Assembly (NCBI GenBank): GCA_947579665.1
Contig: OX388349.1
Location: forward strand, 22,724,459 to 22,788,458
Reading direction: 5' to 3'
Length of the DNA stretch: 64,000 bases
DNA from: Sympetrum striolatum
Lineage: Eukaryota > Arthropoda > Insecta > Odonata > Libellulidae
Shown here: in pieces, positions 33,936 through 46,440 of the stretch
Numbering within the stretch: position 1 is the first letter of the stretch
Layout of the letters: the number at the start of each line of letters is the position of its first letter
Notes under the pieces: model-generated
What the model was told of the DNA's origin: nothing
What the model saw: only the letters and a program-made list of their open reading frames with translations
Databases searched by the model: none
Position numbers and translations under genes: made by a program

Positions 33936-35150
33936 TACCCATACATTTAACAATCCACATCAAGGATATGTATATGTATATTTTGTATCAAATTATTATC
34001 AATACTTATGTGAATCTATTTGGAATGAATAGTACATTCGCAATTGAAGTAATTTAATAACGGTGACATTCCTAAACTTAATCGGTGGTTAAAGCAAATT
34101 AACTTATTTTTAATTATTGGTCTGTCTGTAAAGTATTCAGCCCAAAGGATGGTTGGCCCTCAGACAGGCTACGAAGAGCGTCCACATAGGAATGAGGTTT
34201 ACTACGCAGGATGGGGAGTGAGGTAGTTTGTCCTTTCTTTTCTCACTGAGCTAGAATGCTGTGAGCAGAACATGTCCAGACAAGTGAAGCACAATGATTC
34301 TACGAGTTACAGTTTTCTTGTCGGTCCATAAGGAAAGACATTGATCAGTGCAATTATCCATTCTTACCTCAGTAGCTTTCATTTCATCACAGCAATTATC
34401 TAGGCTGTGACGAAAGTAAACGAAAGCTACATTTTGCTCTATTCTGTACCAAATGACAAATTGAGTTTTCCAATCATCAGAATATAGTAGCAGGAACTAA
34501 ATTTTGGTAACTGTGGTAATAGCGTATTGATAAATTTGTTCTTCATATAGCTACATTCGTAAGACGGTTTCATTTTGCCATATGTAAATTTACCTTGTTA
34601 CTGGGAATGTAATATTACGATACCAGGTATAGTAAAAATAATATGAAGTCATTTATTGTCAAATCAGTGAGTCGAAAGTAGGACAAACGAGCAGATTGAG
34701 TATTAGATCTATGCATTTTTTATAGTCGCTCTTTAACCTTTTCATTGAATCTTAACGTATTCGCTCTACCTAATCATTTGCAAATAGTTATCCAAAGAAT
34801 TTCTTTTTATCTTATGCTAGTTTCAGAAAAGTATAAGATATTTCAGATTTGTCAATTGAGGACATTGCAGCATAAGCCTTTGCTGAAAAATTTTTAAGAT
34901 TTATCTATAAAAAAATAATTTTTCCACTCGAAAATTCAGTTATGAATGGACTATGGAATACATATACATCTATCCAAAATGTAACTTTCATATATATGTA
35001 AGCTCTATTTGCCGAACCCATTCTGCGTTCCCAGGAACTTCTGCCGATGTAACGGCATAAGAGGCCCTTCCAAGTAACGAGCGTTCCCAGCGGACGCCGA
35101 CTTTCGGACATTCGATAGCTCTCCATCATTTTTCTTCTCATTCACGCTCC
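33936..35150 (+). repeat. Segmental tandem duplication, copy 2, with insertions
   Basis: Second copy of the 33282-33935 segment, extended by two inserts: about 34125-34485 (unidentified) and 34595-34985 (the dispersed repeat also found at 29812). The best conserved part is 35028-35110. The insertions therefore came after the duplication or distinguish an older pair. No coding frame is conserved between copies, so it is probably repeat-derived rather than a gene duplication. Confidence 0.8.
34600..34905 (+). repeat. Dispersed repeat, copy 2
   Basis: Same family as 29812-30275, same orientation, inserted in the second duplicate copy. Shared anchors are given there. No terminal inverted repeats are clear. 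Confidence 0.65.
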
Positions 35151-35860
35151 TGGGGTCCCTCTTATCTCCCTCTGAAACCCCGCAACACCGTCACGGACAT
35201 GACAAATAAACATCGAGGGCCGTTGTTCTTGGAAGATCTCCGGCTCCAGCATCGGTCAGGAAAACGAGAAGGCACACGCTAAGTAGAAATGGTTAGGAGG
35301 GAAGTAGAGGCTGCCACTCAAAGATAAATTTAGACGCACCCAATCGCAGGGATCTTTTTCCTCCGCGAAGGAGGGTCTTCAACGGAGCGAGATGAAACCC
35401 GCCATTGTTGGAATCGGAGCAGTAAAAAAAGGCTGCGTCGGAGGTGGTCATCAATTTGGAGAATGGACGGGTATTCTTTCAGGGAAGACACACTATAAGG
35501 GGGATAGATTAACCATCAGCGAAAGAAAGGAGGAGATGAAAAACGATGCGGAATTTGGCTCGGGAAGAAACAGAGGTGGGATTTCTCGTTTTATGGCCGA
35601 GAGAGAGAGGGAAAAAAATTCTCTCGCCCCACTCGGATTGTCGTGTTGAAAATCCGTTGTCGTCAAAGCGACCTAACAAGAACGGTGTCGCTTCGAATCC
35701 GTCACAATGTTTCGACGAGGGATTTGCTGTCGGTCGGGTGCTTTTGAAAAGGATGAAAATAATCTGAGAAAGTGGTGGGTGGAACCTATTGATGGGTGTT
35801 AAGTATCGGAGGGCTAATGATTTATAGGTGTCAGTCTCCGTGGAGCTTATCAACGCTTTC
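35151..35860. other. GC-richer unique block
   Basis: Unique sequence with overlapping open frames on both strands (35392-35649 plus; 35509-35853 minus, 114 codons) and no recognised domain. Possible regulatory sequence. Confidence 0.25.
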
Positions 35861-36060
35861 CAATATAAAATTGATGGAAAGAAGGCTAAGAGAACGTTTC
35901 CTACCTAGAGAAAGTAAAAACTTGAGCAAAAACTCAAATGTATCGATCTATAAGAAACAACTGTATAAATTCAACTTAACTAGCCTTGATTTGGTGAAAT
36001 TCCGTAATCGGGATCATGTGCAAATCACTAAGCAAAATTCCACAGAAATGTTTTTAATGT
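35861..36060. other. No gene seen
   Basis: Short AT-rich linker. Confidence 0.3.
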
Positions 36061-36061
36061 A

Positions 36062-36107
36062 TGTACCTACGACCGGTTTCGAGCTTAACCGCTCATCTTC
36101 AGGTACA
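36062..36107 (-). mobile_element. Hairpin motif with hammerhead-like order
   Basis: On minus: TGTACC, CTGAAGAT, GAGC-loop-GCTC, GAAACCGGTC and GGTACA. The outer arms (TGTACC/GGTACA) and the inner GAGC/GCTC stem are perfect. The order CTGA...stem...GAAAC...GTC resembles a hammerhead ribozyme, but there is an extra base between CTGAAGA and stem II and a non-canonical join to stem I. Similar CTGAAGATG...GAAAC motifs are dispersed in insect repeats. Related copies lie at 6440, 46546 and 48826. Confidence 0.45.
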
Positions 36108-36999
36108 AGAAATACAAATGCAATTGGTTATATACCAATGAGAGGATGGGAAACATGGCTAATCAAATCAAAAGCCAATTGGTCGTACATTACAACAGTT
36201 TTCCTAGTTTTTTTGGTAGTTTTTTTATTATTTTTAATATGATCCCGATAAACAGTCGTTTAAAATTGTCATTACGGTTATTGTGCACAACTTCATATAC
36301 CGTGGACTCAAAACATTTGTACGTTTCTGTCTGGCGCATTACTTGGAACAAGCTACAGATCTTTATTGTACACTTTCGCTTATTGTTAGCTAATAGCCTT
36401 ATCCACCCACCGTTTAGTGCGGCCTTCACTTCTTGAAGCTATCACAGATACTTAGGTTATATAGTTTCTTAGACTCGAAGTCATTATATGAAAACAAAAC
36501 GGAATGCAAATAAATTAATGCTCTCTAATTTATATACTTGTAAAAGCCAAATTTCTTATCAAGTTAATTATTGTCGTTTTGATGAAAGTAAATAAAGCTA
36601 AAAGTAGAAAAGTATTCCGGTTGTGAGAATTCAAAACACAACCCTCACAATCACAATCTTGAGAGTACCACAGCAAACACAATAAAGCGATTGAGAACAC
36701 CCATACCGTGACACAACGTAAATATTGACTTAAAATGTTTATCACAACGTCCATCAAAACTCCACGGCTCAGCTCAACACAAGCCACTAATCTTATCCAC
36801 ATTCAGTAAACTATCCGAGACCCTCCAGAGAACACTATTTCGTAGCTCAGCGAGAAAATTTAGATGTGGTATAAACATCAAAAGGAGTATGAAAATGTTT
36901 TCACAGCCTTAAGTGTGATAACATGTCAGAATTAAAATGCAATTGCAAAGAAATAGAGAAAAACGCGAGATTAAACATTATTTATAATGTATTGTATAT
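36108..36999. other. AT-rich to mixed sequence, no gene seen
   Basis: Overlapping frames on both strands (36190-36436 and 36530-36802) without domains. CTTATCCACATTCAGTAAAC at about 36790 looks like the end of a Tigger/pogo-type transposon, as does 38188. Confidence 0.35.
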
Positions 37000-37335
37000 A
37001 ATAATATATGTCTTTAAGTACAAATAATAATATATAATAGACATATAAGTCTGTATTGTATTAGTTTTAATTTTTATATTTTTTGGTATCATATTTAATA
37101 GAGTTGTACTTTGTATAAGGATGTATTATATTAGTATTCTTTTTCATTTTGTTATATAGATTTATATAGTTGCATTTTTATATTTTTATAGATTTGTATT
37201 TTATTTTGTTATATGATTTGAATTTTTTTTATACTGTGTCATATGTATTGTAAATGTTTATGGTTAAATGGAAGATGGGACTAAGAAGTCCGAATTTCGC
37301 CTAATAAAGGCCTTTGCATGAATGTATGTATGTAA
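37000..37335 (+). mobile_element. LINE-like 3' end
   Basis: About 250 bp of T/A-rich sequence, then GGTTAAATGGAAGATGGGAC, a short hairpin (GGACTAAGAAGTCC), TTTCGCCTAATAAAGG and an ATGAATGTATGTATGTA tail. This is the best preserved of the three related tails (others at 13160 and 13680). AATAAAG is a likely poly(A) signal. No open reading frame remains. Confidence 0.6.
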
Positions 37336-38187
37336 TAACAAGAGGTTTTTCAATATCACTTCAAATGATTCGCACAGTTTTGGAAAGGTATAGATTACTT
37401 CTACCAGTGAACTATTCTACTTTACGTCTTTTAGCTAACGTATAATTAATTTTTTTAAATTATAAAAATGATCTTTATCTCCAAGTTATGTCCGTTAGCT
37501 AATTTTTAGGCCTCATTCGATCAAGGAGTGTTAATTCCTATGCACTTTATAATAAGATGAATGTCCATAGTTTTCTTCTTTTCTTGAAAGATTCTCTATT
37601 AATTATTTTAAATAGAATACTTTAATCTTTAATTAATTATCAATGGCTTTCCACGAAATAATAATGAAACGCGTTGACTCAGATTGAAATATATTCTCTC
37701 TCAGTTCATGGAGAATAAATTCGATATTTGGAAGTTAGAAATTTTAAATGTACGCAAATCGACACTCAATTGACACTTACTGGTTTCACATGCGGTCTTA
37801 TACTTTCCCTCTACATTGACTTAAAATTAAATTTACTCGACCTATTTGTGGCCTTAGCTTCAATAAAATCTTTTTCCGCCAAGTCAACTTCTGTCGATTT
37901 CTCAAATAATTTTGTTACGGGAGTTCAGGGGAACAATTCCTCGTTTCAGTTGTTACCAAGGTTGAGAATTTCGATCTATGTTATATCGTTGCGTTTTATA
38001 CTTCCATAAAAAACCGTACCATTGCCGCCAATAATAAAGCACTGCAGTTCCACAAATGCTTCTAATTGTGCCACATTATCTCCTTTCCTTGCAAATATGT
38101 GTGGTATTATTTGATTTGTTTTATATGACTTTTTAAATAAAAAATCACAAATTATTTACGACCATATCCATATTGTGCTAGTAATTA
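37336..38187. other. AT-rich sequence, no gene seen
   Basis: One chance-like frame of 93 codons (37728-38009), no domain. Confidence 0.35.
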
Positions 38188-38215
38188 CAGTAGAACCTTA
38201 TCTATCCACATTTTA
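38188..38215 (+). mobile_element. Possible Tigger/pogo transposon end
   Basis: ACAGTAGAACCTTATCTATC closely resembles the terminal repeat of Tigger-type elements (CAGTAGAACCTCGTTTATCC). No matching opposite end was found within 1.5 kb. Confidence 0.35.
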
Positions 38216-39780
38216 GTAAGTCTATTCTTTGTAAAAATTTAACTCAAAGAAATACTTTGATTCTACCTCAAAGTAAAGAGCATATCAAGCAAAAGATAAA
38301 TGAAACATATCAATTTTAATATTGATATGAAAAATAAGAAAACCTTTTTGGCAATTTAACAATTGAAGACTTCTATTTTTAATGAATTTTCTGACTAAAA
38401 CGACAGTTATTTTTCCGGAAATATGTGGGACACTGCGAATAAGCTGTATTAAATTTAGCTTAGATTGAGCGTATTTTTGAGTAGAAATATTGTTCCCAAA
38501 TTTAGTGCCTCTAAAAGCTGGAAATGTAGTCTGAATAGTCAGTCGGTTACATAAACATTTTAAGCAAGGAATTTGATTAAAATCAATTGCCTCGTGGCGG
38601 GCTCACAAAGAGACATGGCATTTTCCCGAGGCCGTTTTCCCTAATGGAAATTGGCTCCAAAAGTAAGATGCAGTCAAACTCGGTTCAACTGATTTTGCGG
38701 AATGTCAGACGGTGAATAATGACTTTATTTCATGGGCAAATTGGGACTACCTCAGACACATTTATGTGCGTGAGTGATAATCGATTATGGCTTCCTACTG
38801 CGCCTTTAATTATCAGTCTTCCGCAAAAGTACAGCTACATCTTGTCAAGATGTCGCAGATAATGAATTGATTTTAAATGGAAACTGTAATTTAATATGGT
38901 GTAGCATTTTTAGAGATTTCTACGACAAATCAATCGCAGAAAATCTGGTAAATACCTCCCGGAATTTTATGTTGTTATATATGAATATAAATATAAATGT
39001 TAATATGAATATATGCGGGAACCGATCTTCGATTTATTTTATCTCATGGACTATTATATCTAATAAAATTTAAAATCTTGGTACTTAATTAGTAAATTTC
39101 TTGGAGTCGTACAAATGTCAAAATTTTGCTAAGACTATGTCTTTAAATGTAAAATAACCTACAGATTTACAATATTGGTTTTTACCTTTTAGTCTTTTAT
39201 TTATATGACTGCCCAAGAATTCCTTTTGTTATCTTACAGTGACTTCTTAGCTGAATCTTTTGATCATAATGACATATTTTCCTTTTATACCCCTCTTTAT
39301 GTCGTTCTATATTTTCTTGTTCGTTAGTCAATTTGACTCAAATCTCACCAAATCGTATTTAGCCTCACTGATTCTGTCATATTGCAATTATGGTTATGAG
39401 AAAGCATTCTTTTATTTTAATCATAGAAACAGTGCGTTTCATCCTTGTTTGGATGGTAAATATTTGTATATTTAATTTTATGGGACTAGGCGTTATTTTT
39501 CAACAATTTGGCAGTATATTTTATAATTTATATACCATAAAATATTCGAAGAAAAGCCCTGAATCTCTTTTTTATCAGAGAAAGATGATTTTCGAGGAAC
39601 GTGACGTAACATCAGTAATAAAGAGTAAATTCAGAGAAGACAGTTTCTTGTTACTACGTGGATATTAGTATTTTCATATCCATGCATGAGAGTCGTCTTT
39701 CTAAGTTTTAAAGTCCCAAGGATTTTAATTATAACTAAAAATAGTACACAAAGAGCAGCGGCTACTAACCAGGATTCCCA
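38216..39780. other. AT-rich sequence, no gene seen
   Basis: Nothing coding recognised. A GC-richer stretch lies at 38580-38860 and an ATATAA-rich run at about 38980-39015. Confidence 0.35.
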
Positions 39781-40560
39781 CGATTTCGCAAACCTCTAAA
39801 AATACGAAAGAGATGTTTTCATAGGCAGGGAGCGTTCTAAACGTTGTTAATCTGAGCTCATCTCGTCTTTGACACAACTCATACCTTGTTTGAAACGAGT
39901 TGTAAGCGCTTTCTCATTCCCATTTTACGCACGCCCATTCTGAGAGATTTTCAAGCAAGGAATTTCAAGCGGAAGCATTTAAAGAAAGATGCAGATGCTC
40001 GCTCGTAAACAGAAATATAGCGTAAATAATTTTAGGAGCGAAAGAAAGCCGCGAGTGAAATGCAGCGACGCTGTGGAAAGAAGCGAGTCTTTCACGAGAG
40101 GGAAAAAACTCCACGACGGATATTTCTGTATTCATAAAACGAGTAGGGAGTCTCGGCAAAAATATAATCTCTTTTCCGGTTTATTTTAAGCCATTGGCTG
40201 CGGTGATATTGCCTCATATCCTGTTCCCATTATTCATACACTTGATTGCAAGTGTGGCACGGCCACTCGAAGTGTAGGTGAGGCCGAAAAATAATTGGGT
40301 AATGGAATTTCGACTCAAGTTGTCGAGTTTGAAATAAGGGAAAATTGGATTCTAATTATACGGCGGGGGATCGATTCGCGATGCACCGAGGGCCAAGTTT
40401 TCGCTTCTCATTACGATTCCAATGGCGGAATCTTTATTTAAATTTCCGTTCCCATCAGTCGTATTAATTAACGCCCCCGTTCGATTTTGACTTATGCGAA
40501 ATAAAACTCTAGGCGCACCTGAATGGCTCATGAATTAATCCCGGTTCTTTTTTTTTAAGT
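39781..40560. other. GC-richer unique block, possibly conserved non-coding
   Basis: Unique sequence with many CpG and TTAATTAA-type words (for example GATCGATTCGCGATGC at about 40370). Short overlapping frames at 39965-40189 on both strands are not convincing. Resembles the enhancer-like blocks at 5.8 and 45.8 kb. Confidence 0.25.
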
Positions 40561-40868
40561 AACGATTTGCTTACGAATTTCAAAATAAGCCTATTCATTA
40601 GTAATAAATTAATTCTAAACGTTGCTATGCGTTGTGCGAATCACTATCGCACATAGTTAATTGAAAACGTTTGTACTTAATTGGATAGCAGCAACTAAAA
40701 ATAAATTCCTTTGCCATTTTCCTTCGTTATTTATCTATCTTATGCATTAGATGCTGTCGTCAGTTTTGACAGTTTGGACAATGAGGATAGTGGTAATTAT
40801 GTTGGGTAAAAATTGAATTTTTGGCTTTATTGTTAGTTGAATAAATGCTATAGCTAATGTCGACTGAT
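40561..40868. other. AT-rich sequence, no gene seen
   Basis: Nothing recognised. Confidence 0.35.
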
Positions 40869-41390
40869 AAAATTTACAGAATAAAAACATATATTATGGA
40901 TGATGCTACCACACAATGATATGGAAGACCATTTAAACCCGAAACTTCTTCAGTTTCCTTCAAATTCTTTGTATATAATTTATTCGTATTACAATATAAT
41001 GTTAATGAGGAATATAATAAGGATATTTTTTATAAATTAACTTAAATTAACAGAAAAAATATGTTTATCATTGATGATACTACCATATAATATTAAAGGC
41101 CATTTTATCCGAAACTTCTTCAATTCCTTTCGAGCAGTTTCTTTACAAATTTTTCATATTGTAGGAGTCGTATTTTTAAAAGTTCTCCGACAGTAAACGT
41201 CATGTCATACTTGGGCTCCTACCAGTAATCGAACCCGGGACCATTTTCACGAAAGCCGACGCGTTGCCCACACGGCTATCCGATATGATAGAATGATATT
41301 CTTGTTCAGAGAAGAATATAATGAGAATATGTTTTATGTTACTTCTATAAGTTGAACTGTATTAATACTCTTATATGATTTTTATGTAAA
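40869..41390 (+). repeat. Tandem duplication (~174 bp unit) interrupted by a SINE
   Basis: AATTTACAGAATAAAAACAT at 40869 and AATTAACAGAAAAAATATG at 41043 start two copies that share GATGATNCTACCA, GGCCATTT/GACCATTT and CCGAAACTTCTTCA. The second copy resumes at about 41303 (AGAATATAATGAGAATATG against GGAATATAATAAGGATAT), after the SINE at 41163. The SINE therefore inserted after the duplication. Confidence 0.75.
41163..41300 (-). mobile_element. tRNA-derived SINE, family 1 copy B
   Basis: On minus: A box TAGCCGTGTGGG (41278-41267), B box GGTTCGATTAC (41235-41225), then a body ending TCGGAGAACTTTTAAAAATA. It aligns with the plus copy at 17311-17440 over head and body. Here the B box is intact, and a T-arm-like stem with one wobble and one mismatch can be drawn. 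The 5' leader (CGGA) does not pair into a tRNA acceptor stem, so it is not a tRNA gene. Confidence 0.8.
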
Positions 41391-42224
41391 TGAGAAATAA
41401 TGTTAAAAGATTCGTGAAGGAGGAGTATGTTTTCTAACCGCCTCAATAGCTTCCGAAGGAATGATTTATGAAAAGGTTTTATATTATACTTAAATATGGT
41501 CATAAATTACTAGTACAGTAGTTATATTGTCATTTAATTACTCGATGAGAAAATTCTGAAACGCTTGATATAATATTTTCAGGTATTAATTTCCCCTATT
41601 CAATAATTCACATCCGACCAATTAATCCCATATTTGCAATACAAACGATGAGCGGACAAAATGAAAACTTGCGTAGATTCATAAATCCTTCCAGCTTCAG
41701 CCATATGAGATATATTTTTAGCACCATTTATTGGATGCGTGTTTTTATATATGCATGGGAATTTTATATCCACAAGGGATGTTTACACTTTCGGTATAAT
41801 CACGTTGCTGACGCGGGGTTTTATAGTTGCTCTGGAATATTGCAGCCTCAGGGAGCCAGAAGTCGCGTTTCTCCTCATCATAAACGTTATGTATGCATAA
41901 AATGGGAGTATGAAAGCGTACGGGAATGAATTTTGAATTATGGTCTCGCCACCTACCACTGTGAAGTAGGTTAGACGTCTTCCTTGCCTTCGTGGTTCCC
42001 TCGCTCGACTTTTGTATATGTGAACGAACTTTCTCCCTGTCTGGTTCAGTTAAAATAATTGCAATTAAAGAGAATATATTAAGGTCTTTTACAATTTTAG
42101 GCGATTTTTTATTACGATTTGTTTACAGTTATGAAGGAGAATTTGGGAGTAGATAGCTACCGTGTTTTAGATGAGATATGTGAAAGTCGAATTTGCTTTG
42201 ATGCTTATCCATGTTTAATTGCCC
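41391..42224. other. Mixed sequence, no gene seen
   Basis: Positions 41640-41930 and 41940-42040 are GC-richer. A 93-codon plus frame (41648-41929) has no recognisable domain. Confidence 0.35.
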
Positions 42225-42925
42225 ACGTAATGTAATAAACTAAGAGGTTTCGATTTGCTCAGGTTGATATCGAAGATAAATATTTCGTAGAAAGAGTTTG
42301 TGTACGGAAATAATTTAATATCGAGGATTTTGTTAAAATATTACTCATCATACATTGTTGAAGGGATGGTATGAGGGGTTAATATTTAGTTGAAACAGTA
42401 TTCATATGTAAATAGATTAATATTGAGGATTTAAAAATATTGCTTATTACATATTATCAACTATTTCTGAGAAAAAATAGATATTCTCGTGTAATAATCT
42501 AAGAGGATTCAGTTACCTCGGAGGGCATCCAAGATATATATTTTTAGAAAGGGTTTAAATACGAAAAATAATTTAATATCGAGGATTTTGCTAAAATATT
42601 ACTCATCATACATTGTTAGTAGGATGGTATGGAAAATTAGTTTTCAGTTAAAACACTATTTATAAGGAAATAAATTAAAATCGAGATTTTTTAAATATTT
42701 TTTATTATACATTGGTAACTATTTCTGTGAACAAATAGATATTCTCATCTAATTATCGAAGAGGCTTCACTTACCTCAGAATGGCGTCGAAAATAATGTT
42801 TTCTTGAAAGTTTATATGCACAAAAATAAATAAGTATTGAGGAATTTTTAAAACTATTGATCATTATAAACTAATGACGACTATTTCTGTGGAAAAATTG
42901 ATTTTCTCGTATTATATGTATCTCG
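42225..42925 (+). repeat. 258-bp satellite-like tandem array
   Basis: TTTAATATCGAGGATTTTG-type segments have their GAGG at 42323, 42581 and 42839, an exact 258-bp period over about 2.7 copies. Each unit has an inner related half, with a second (T/A)TCGAG(G)ATTT word 102 bp later (42425, 42683). Unit starts are marked by TAA.NNTAAGAGG (about 42240, 42500, 42758). Strongly AT-rich with no coding potential. Small-scale satellite. Confidence 0.9.
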
Positions 42926-43119
42926 ATAACATACTCAAGTAAAATAATAGAAAAAACATTCTATAGGCAGTTTTTACTCTCTTAATTATATCTTAATAAA
43001 TGGGTTTTATTACACCCATTTTAAAGCGATGAGGTTATAACAAATTGATTTTTCATGCGGCAGCAGTACATAAACATTTCTAAAATCAGAAATTCGTTCG
43101 GTACCCTTTTCCCAAAAAA
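42926..43119. other. AT-rich sequence, no gene seen
   Basis: Nothing recognised. Confidence 0.3.
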
Positions 43120-43400
43120 ATAACTCCAGGAATTGCCATCCACGATGCGCATCTTTGGACCGCCATCCTTTCAAAGAAAACTCTTTATTAAAATTGACGG
43201 CCAATGTTTGCCTTTCTTCCTTTCAAACTTTTACGTGGGAAATTAAATGGGAGTGGATGAGATCCCTCTCTGCGGAGAGCGCCTCCAGCGGCGAAACGGC
43301 GAACCAGGAAACAGGGTACGCGAAGCAGCAGTGCCGCGAAGTGCTAACTGAACATAAATCAAAAAACGGGTTTGAAGACCCTGAATAAGCTAGAACTGGA
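43120..43400. other. GC-richer block, coding unproven
   Basis: Overlapping frames (43155-43388 plus, 77 codons; 43223-43519 minus, 98 codons). Neither resembles a known family. Unique sequence. Confidence 0.2.
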
Positions 43401-45430
43401 GGGTAAAACTTCAGAGAGATGTGTCTTGAAAGTAAAGTATCGTTATTAATCTTGTCGCTATGTATAATATCACTGATTCTAAGAGTAACATTTAAAGTGA
43501 AGTAAATGATTGCCTCCAATTGTTTATCCCCTTAAGTATCGTGTAGGATTTATCACACTACTATCAGTGGAAGTCCAGGCAATCAAAATAATGTGCTGAA
43601 ATTTGAGTATTATCGAAATATCATTTGCTTGCTTCTTGTACTCAGCAACCAACATGCGTTTTATTTACTTAATATTTGTTTACTATTGTCTGTGAAAGTC
43701 TTCCAATTTAAAAAACGTGTAGAAATATTATTATAATCAAAATTTCATTTGTTTACTTTTGTAATGCATTTTTTCTGCTAAGCAACCTAATGCATTTTTG
43801 TATTTATCAACCCTAATGGAAAATATTATTATTTTATATCTCTTTTTATTGCTTTGGTTAGCTTCAATTGTATACCCCATACCATATCGTGTAGTTTTTA
43901 CGAGTTTATTGTCTTTGCAAGTCTATCAATAAAAATTACTCATCGAAAGTTCATCAAAATATTATTTATATCCTTTTGTCCATAGCAGCACCAAAGCATA
44001 ATATTCTACGAAATTTTTTAAAAATAAATACTATCATATTTTAAATTCTAAAGGTTTAAATTTCTGCTTCACGTGGTATATTTGTGTCAGAAAGCTTTGA
44101 TTTTATTCCTCTGAAGTCATTCATAGCATCAAATGCGATATCCTCTAATCCACGGGATTGATCAAAGCCTATTTAATACTCGTCTGGAAGCTGAAATTTG
44201 ACAAGCGAAGTCAAAAAAAGGAAGCCATATTAAAGCATTGGCCCTTTTTATATTCCACGTAATAAATTCATCTAATCTTACCGTGCAGCTAGGTTTTAAT
44301 GTCACTGTTTTTCATACCAGTCTTTGTTTCTTTTTGAGAACTTAAGCTCATGTTTAATTCATATCTCCTTTGTTATTCACTTTATAGGGAAAAATAAGAA
44401 ATAGCCTTGGTCAACCTCTCATCTTGCCATAAATTTAGTCTAAGTCAAAGCAAAAATAGGTGGTATCATTAAAAATGGGTCAGCATCCAAGCTTTTCTGT
44501 GAAACCTTTTTCTTTGGGTATGGGGTATAAACATCTCTTACCTAACCACAAAAATGGAGGGGTATTCTTCTATGATTCTCTCAAATAAAGTTCAGGGATC
44601 GTATCAAAGTATACAGTTTCCAGGCTTTATCGTAAATTTAGGTGTTGCTGGATTGACACATATTCTTAACTTTGTTATACAAGGTGGGCTCATTTCGTTA
44701 GTTTCGTTCATTATTTGAATAAAATTATGGTATAGAATAAATTGAATTTGAATGAAATTTTGAATATAGACTATAAAAAGGAGTCAAGTTTACTGTGTTT
44801 ATGGTCTTTCCATATTCCGAGCTTATTATTAGTAAACCAACCATAAGTATTCTTGAAATCTAAATGTTCAGGCGTTACTTTGTGGAAAGCCATTGAAGTA
44901 ATAAAGAAATAAGACTTTGTATATTTTCTACACGATTTTTCATTGACTTTTCAATTTTAAATCAATCTTTTCATTGACAGTCAATACAAAATCTGGGGAA
45001 AATTTACAAAGTTATCTTTCTTCATTACTTCATTTGGGTTCTTATTTTTTTCTTTAGTACCCGTTCGAGAACCATATTTCAGTAACTAAGATGTAAAACA
45101 CTAAAATAATGTCTTCAATAAGCTTTTATAGGGAATGAATACCCTTGTTAATCGTGCGGCGTCACTCGTATGGTCAATAGCGTCTATTTTAATCAAAAAA
45201 TCTTTTAGGAAAGTCGACATCAAATATTTACGACTGATATATAATTTGGTGACCGACAGATGGAAAGAACCCCCTGACAAATTCTTTCTCCCATTATCGA
45301 GCTATACAGATGTGAATAAAATGGTGTTTTAACACTCCGTCGTAAACTTGAACCCTTGGTACAGTTTACGTTTTTCTACCGTGAACAAATTTTACAACAT
45401 GCATTCATTTGCCGCATCAAAGACTGATGC
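43401..45430. other. AT-rich sequence, no gene seen
   Basis: Long AT-rich stretch without domains or obvious repeats. Confidence 0.4.
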
Positions 45431-46160
45431 ATAGGGGAAGTGATATTCTGATTTAACTTCCTGCAAGCCTAAGAAACCCGCCGCTTTCGAATTAGAGAGC
45501 AATTTGGGTGCTTTGTGGTCCGGTCGTGAACGATGCAGGTCGAAAAATCCAGCACGTATCGAAGCCCGTAAAATGATGCGTCAAATGAATGGGAAACCGG
45601 TCCGGCGGCGGTGGGAAGATTAAAGGCAATGAAAAGATGCGGGTTCCAGGAACGCCCATTTTTTTCTGTCCGTTCGGAAATTAAACCATGTGTGATCTTT
45701 ATGGAAGAAAACAATGACCTAGTCGTATTACAAATGAGGCAATAATTGATTTAAATGGCCGGGTGTCAAATAGGAGAGGATTTCCCCTGGGGAGGTTGAT
45801 TTTTTACCACGGCCGACCTTCAGTCAGCTGTAGTTTACTCATTCTCTTTTATTTTTCGTGCGCATTCATTATATCATCACGACCGTGGGGTTTCCGAGTT
45901 AAAATGCGGCGTAATGGGTAGGATGTTCGCATTGGTGCATGATTATCAAATGCTCGTTCGTAATAAGAGCGGCGATACGATCCGGTGGTCCGATTCACGC
46001 ACCAAAAAGTACCACTAATGCTCGTCAATTATTAATCGCATTACTCACGCGTTCGAAGCCTTAACGATGAACACTGAAATGCAAAGAATGTGGGAAATAA
46101 ATAATCACGTGCAAATGTATGGCCGCAGTACTTATAGAATCATGCGCTAACGCGTGTTTA
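45431..46160. promoter_or_regulatory. Possible conserved regulatory block
   Basis: Unique, GC-richer, with TAATCGCATTAC and TCAATTATTAATCGC words (46024-46045), a Su(H)-like TGTGGGAA at about 46089 and CACGTG at about 46107. Such site mixtures are common in developmental enhancers but also arise by chance. The 81-codon minus frame (45469-45714) is unconvincing. Confidence 0.25.
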
Positions 46161-46440
46161 AAACTGTACGAATCTAGAGTTATGTATTTTTGGAAAGTAA
46201 TACTATCGCTTTAATGCTTATCTATATATTTTCAATGCAATTAGCTAGCTGCCCGTGCTGTAAAATATAATGGCTAAATTAACTCGTGAATTTGTTTTAT
46301 TCTTGTCGTGTATTAGAAGGCTGGAAATACATTAGTAGGTTCTACGTATAAGAATCGATATATAGAATCACAATATGTAATTGTTTGTTATAAATATGCA
46401 TATTTTAATAGATTTGAACTCCAACTACATAAATACGATT
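46161..46440. other. AT-rich sequence, no gene seen
   Basis: Nothing recognised. Confidence 0.3.

Noticed and set aside
41935..41965. Third CTCF-like site (minus)
   Set aside because: Only about 10 of 14 core positions match, within chance expectation.
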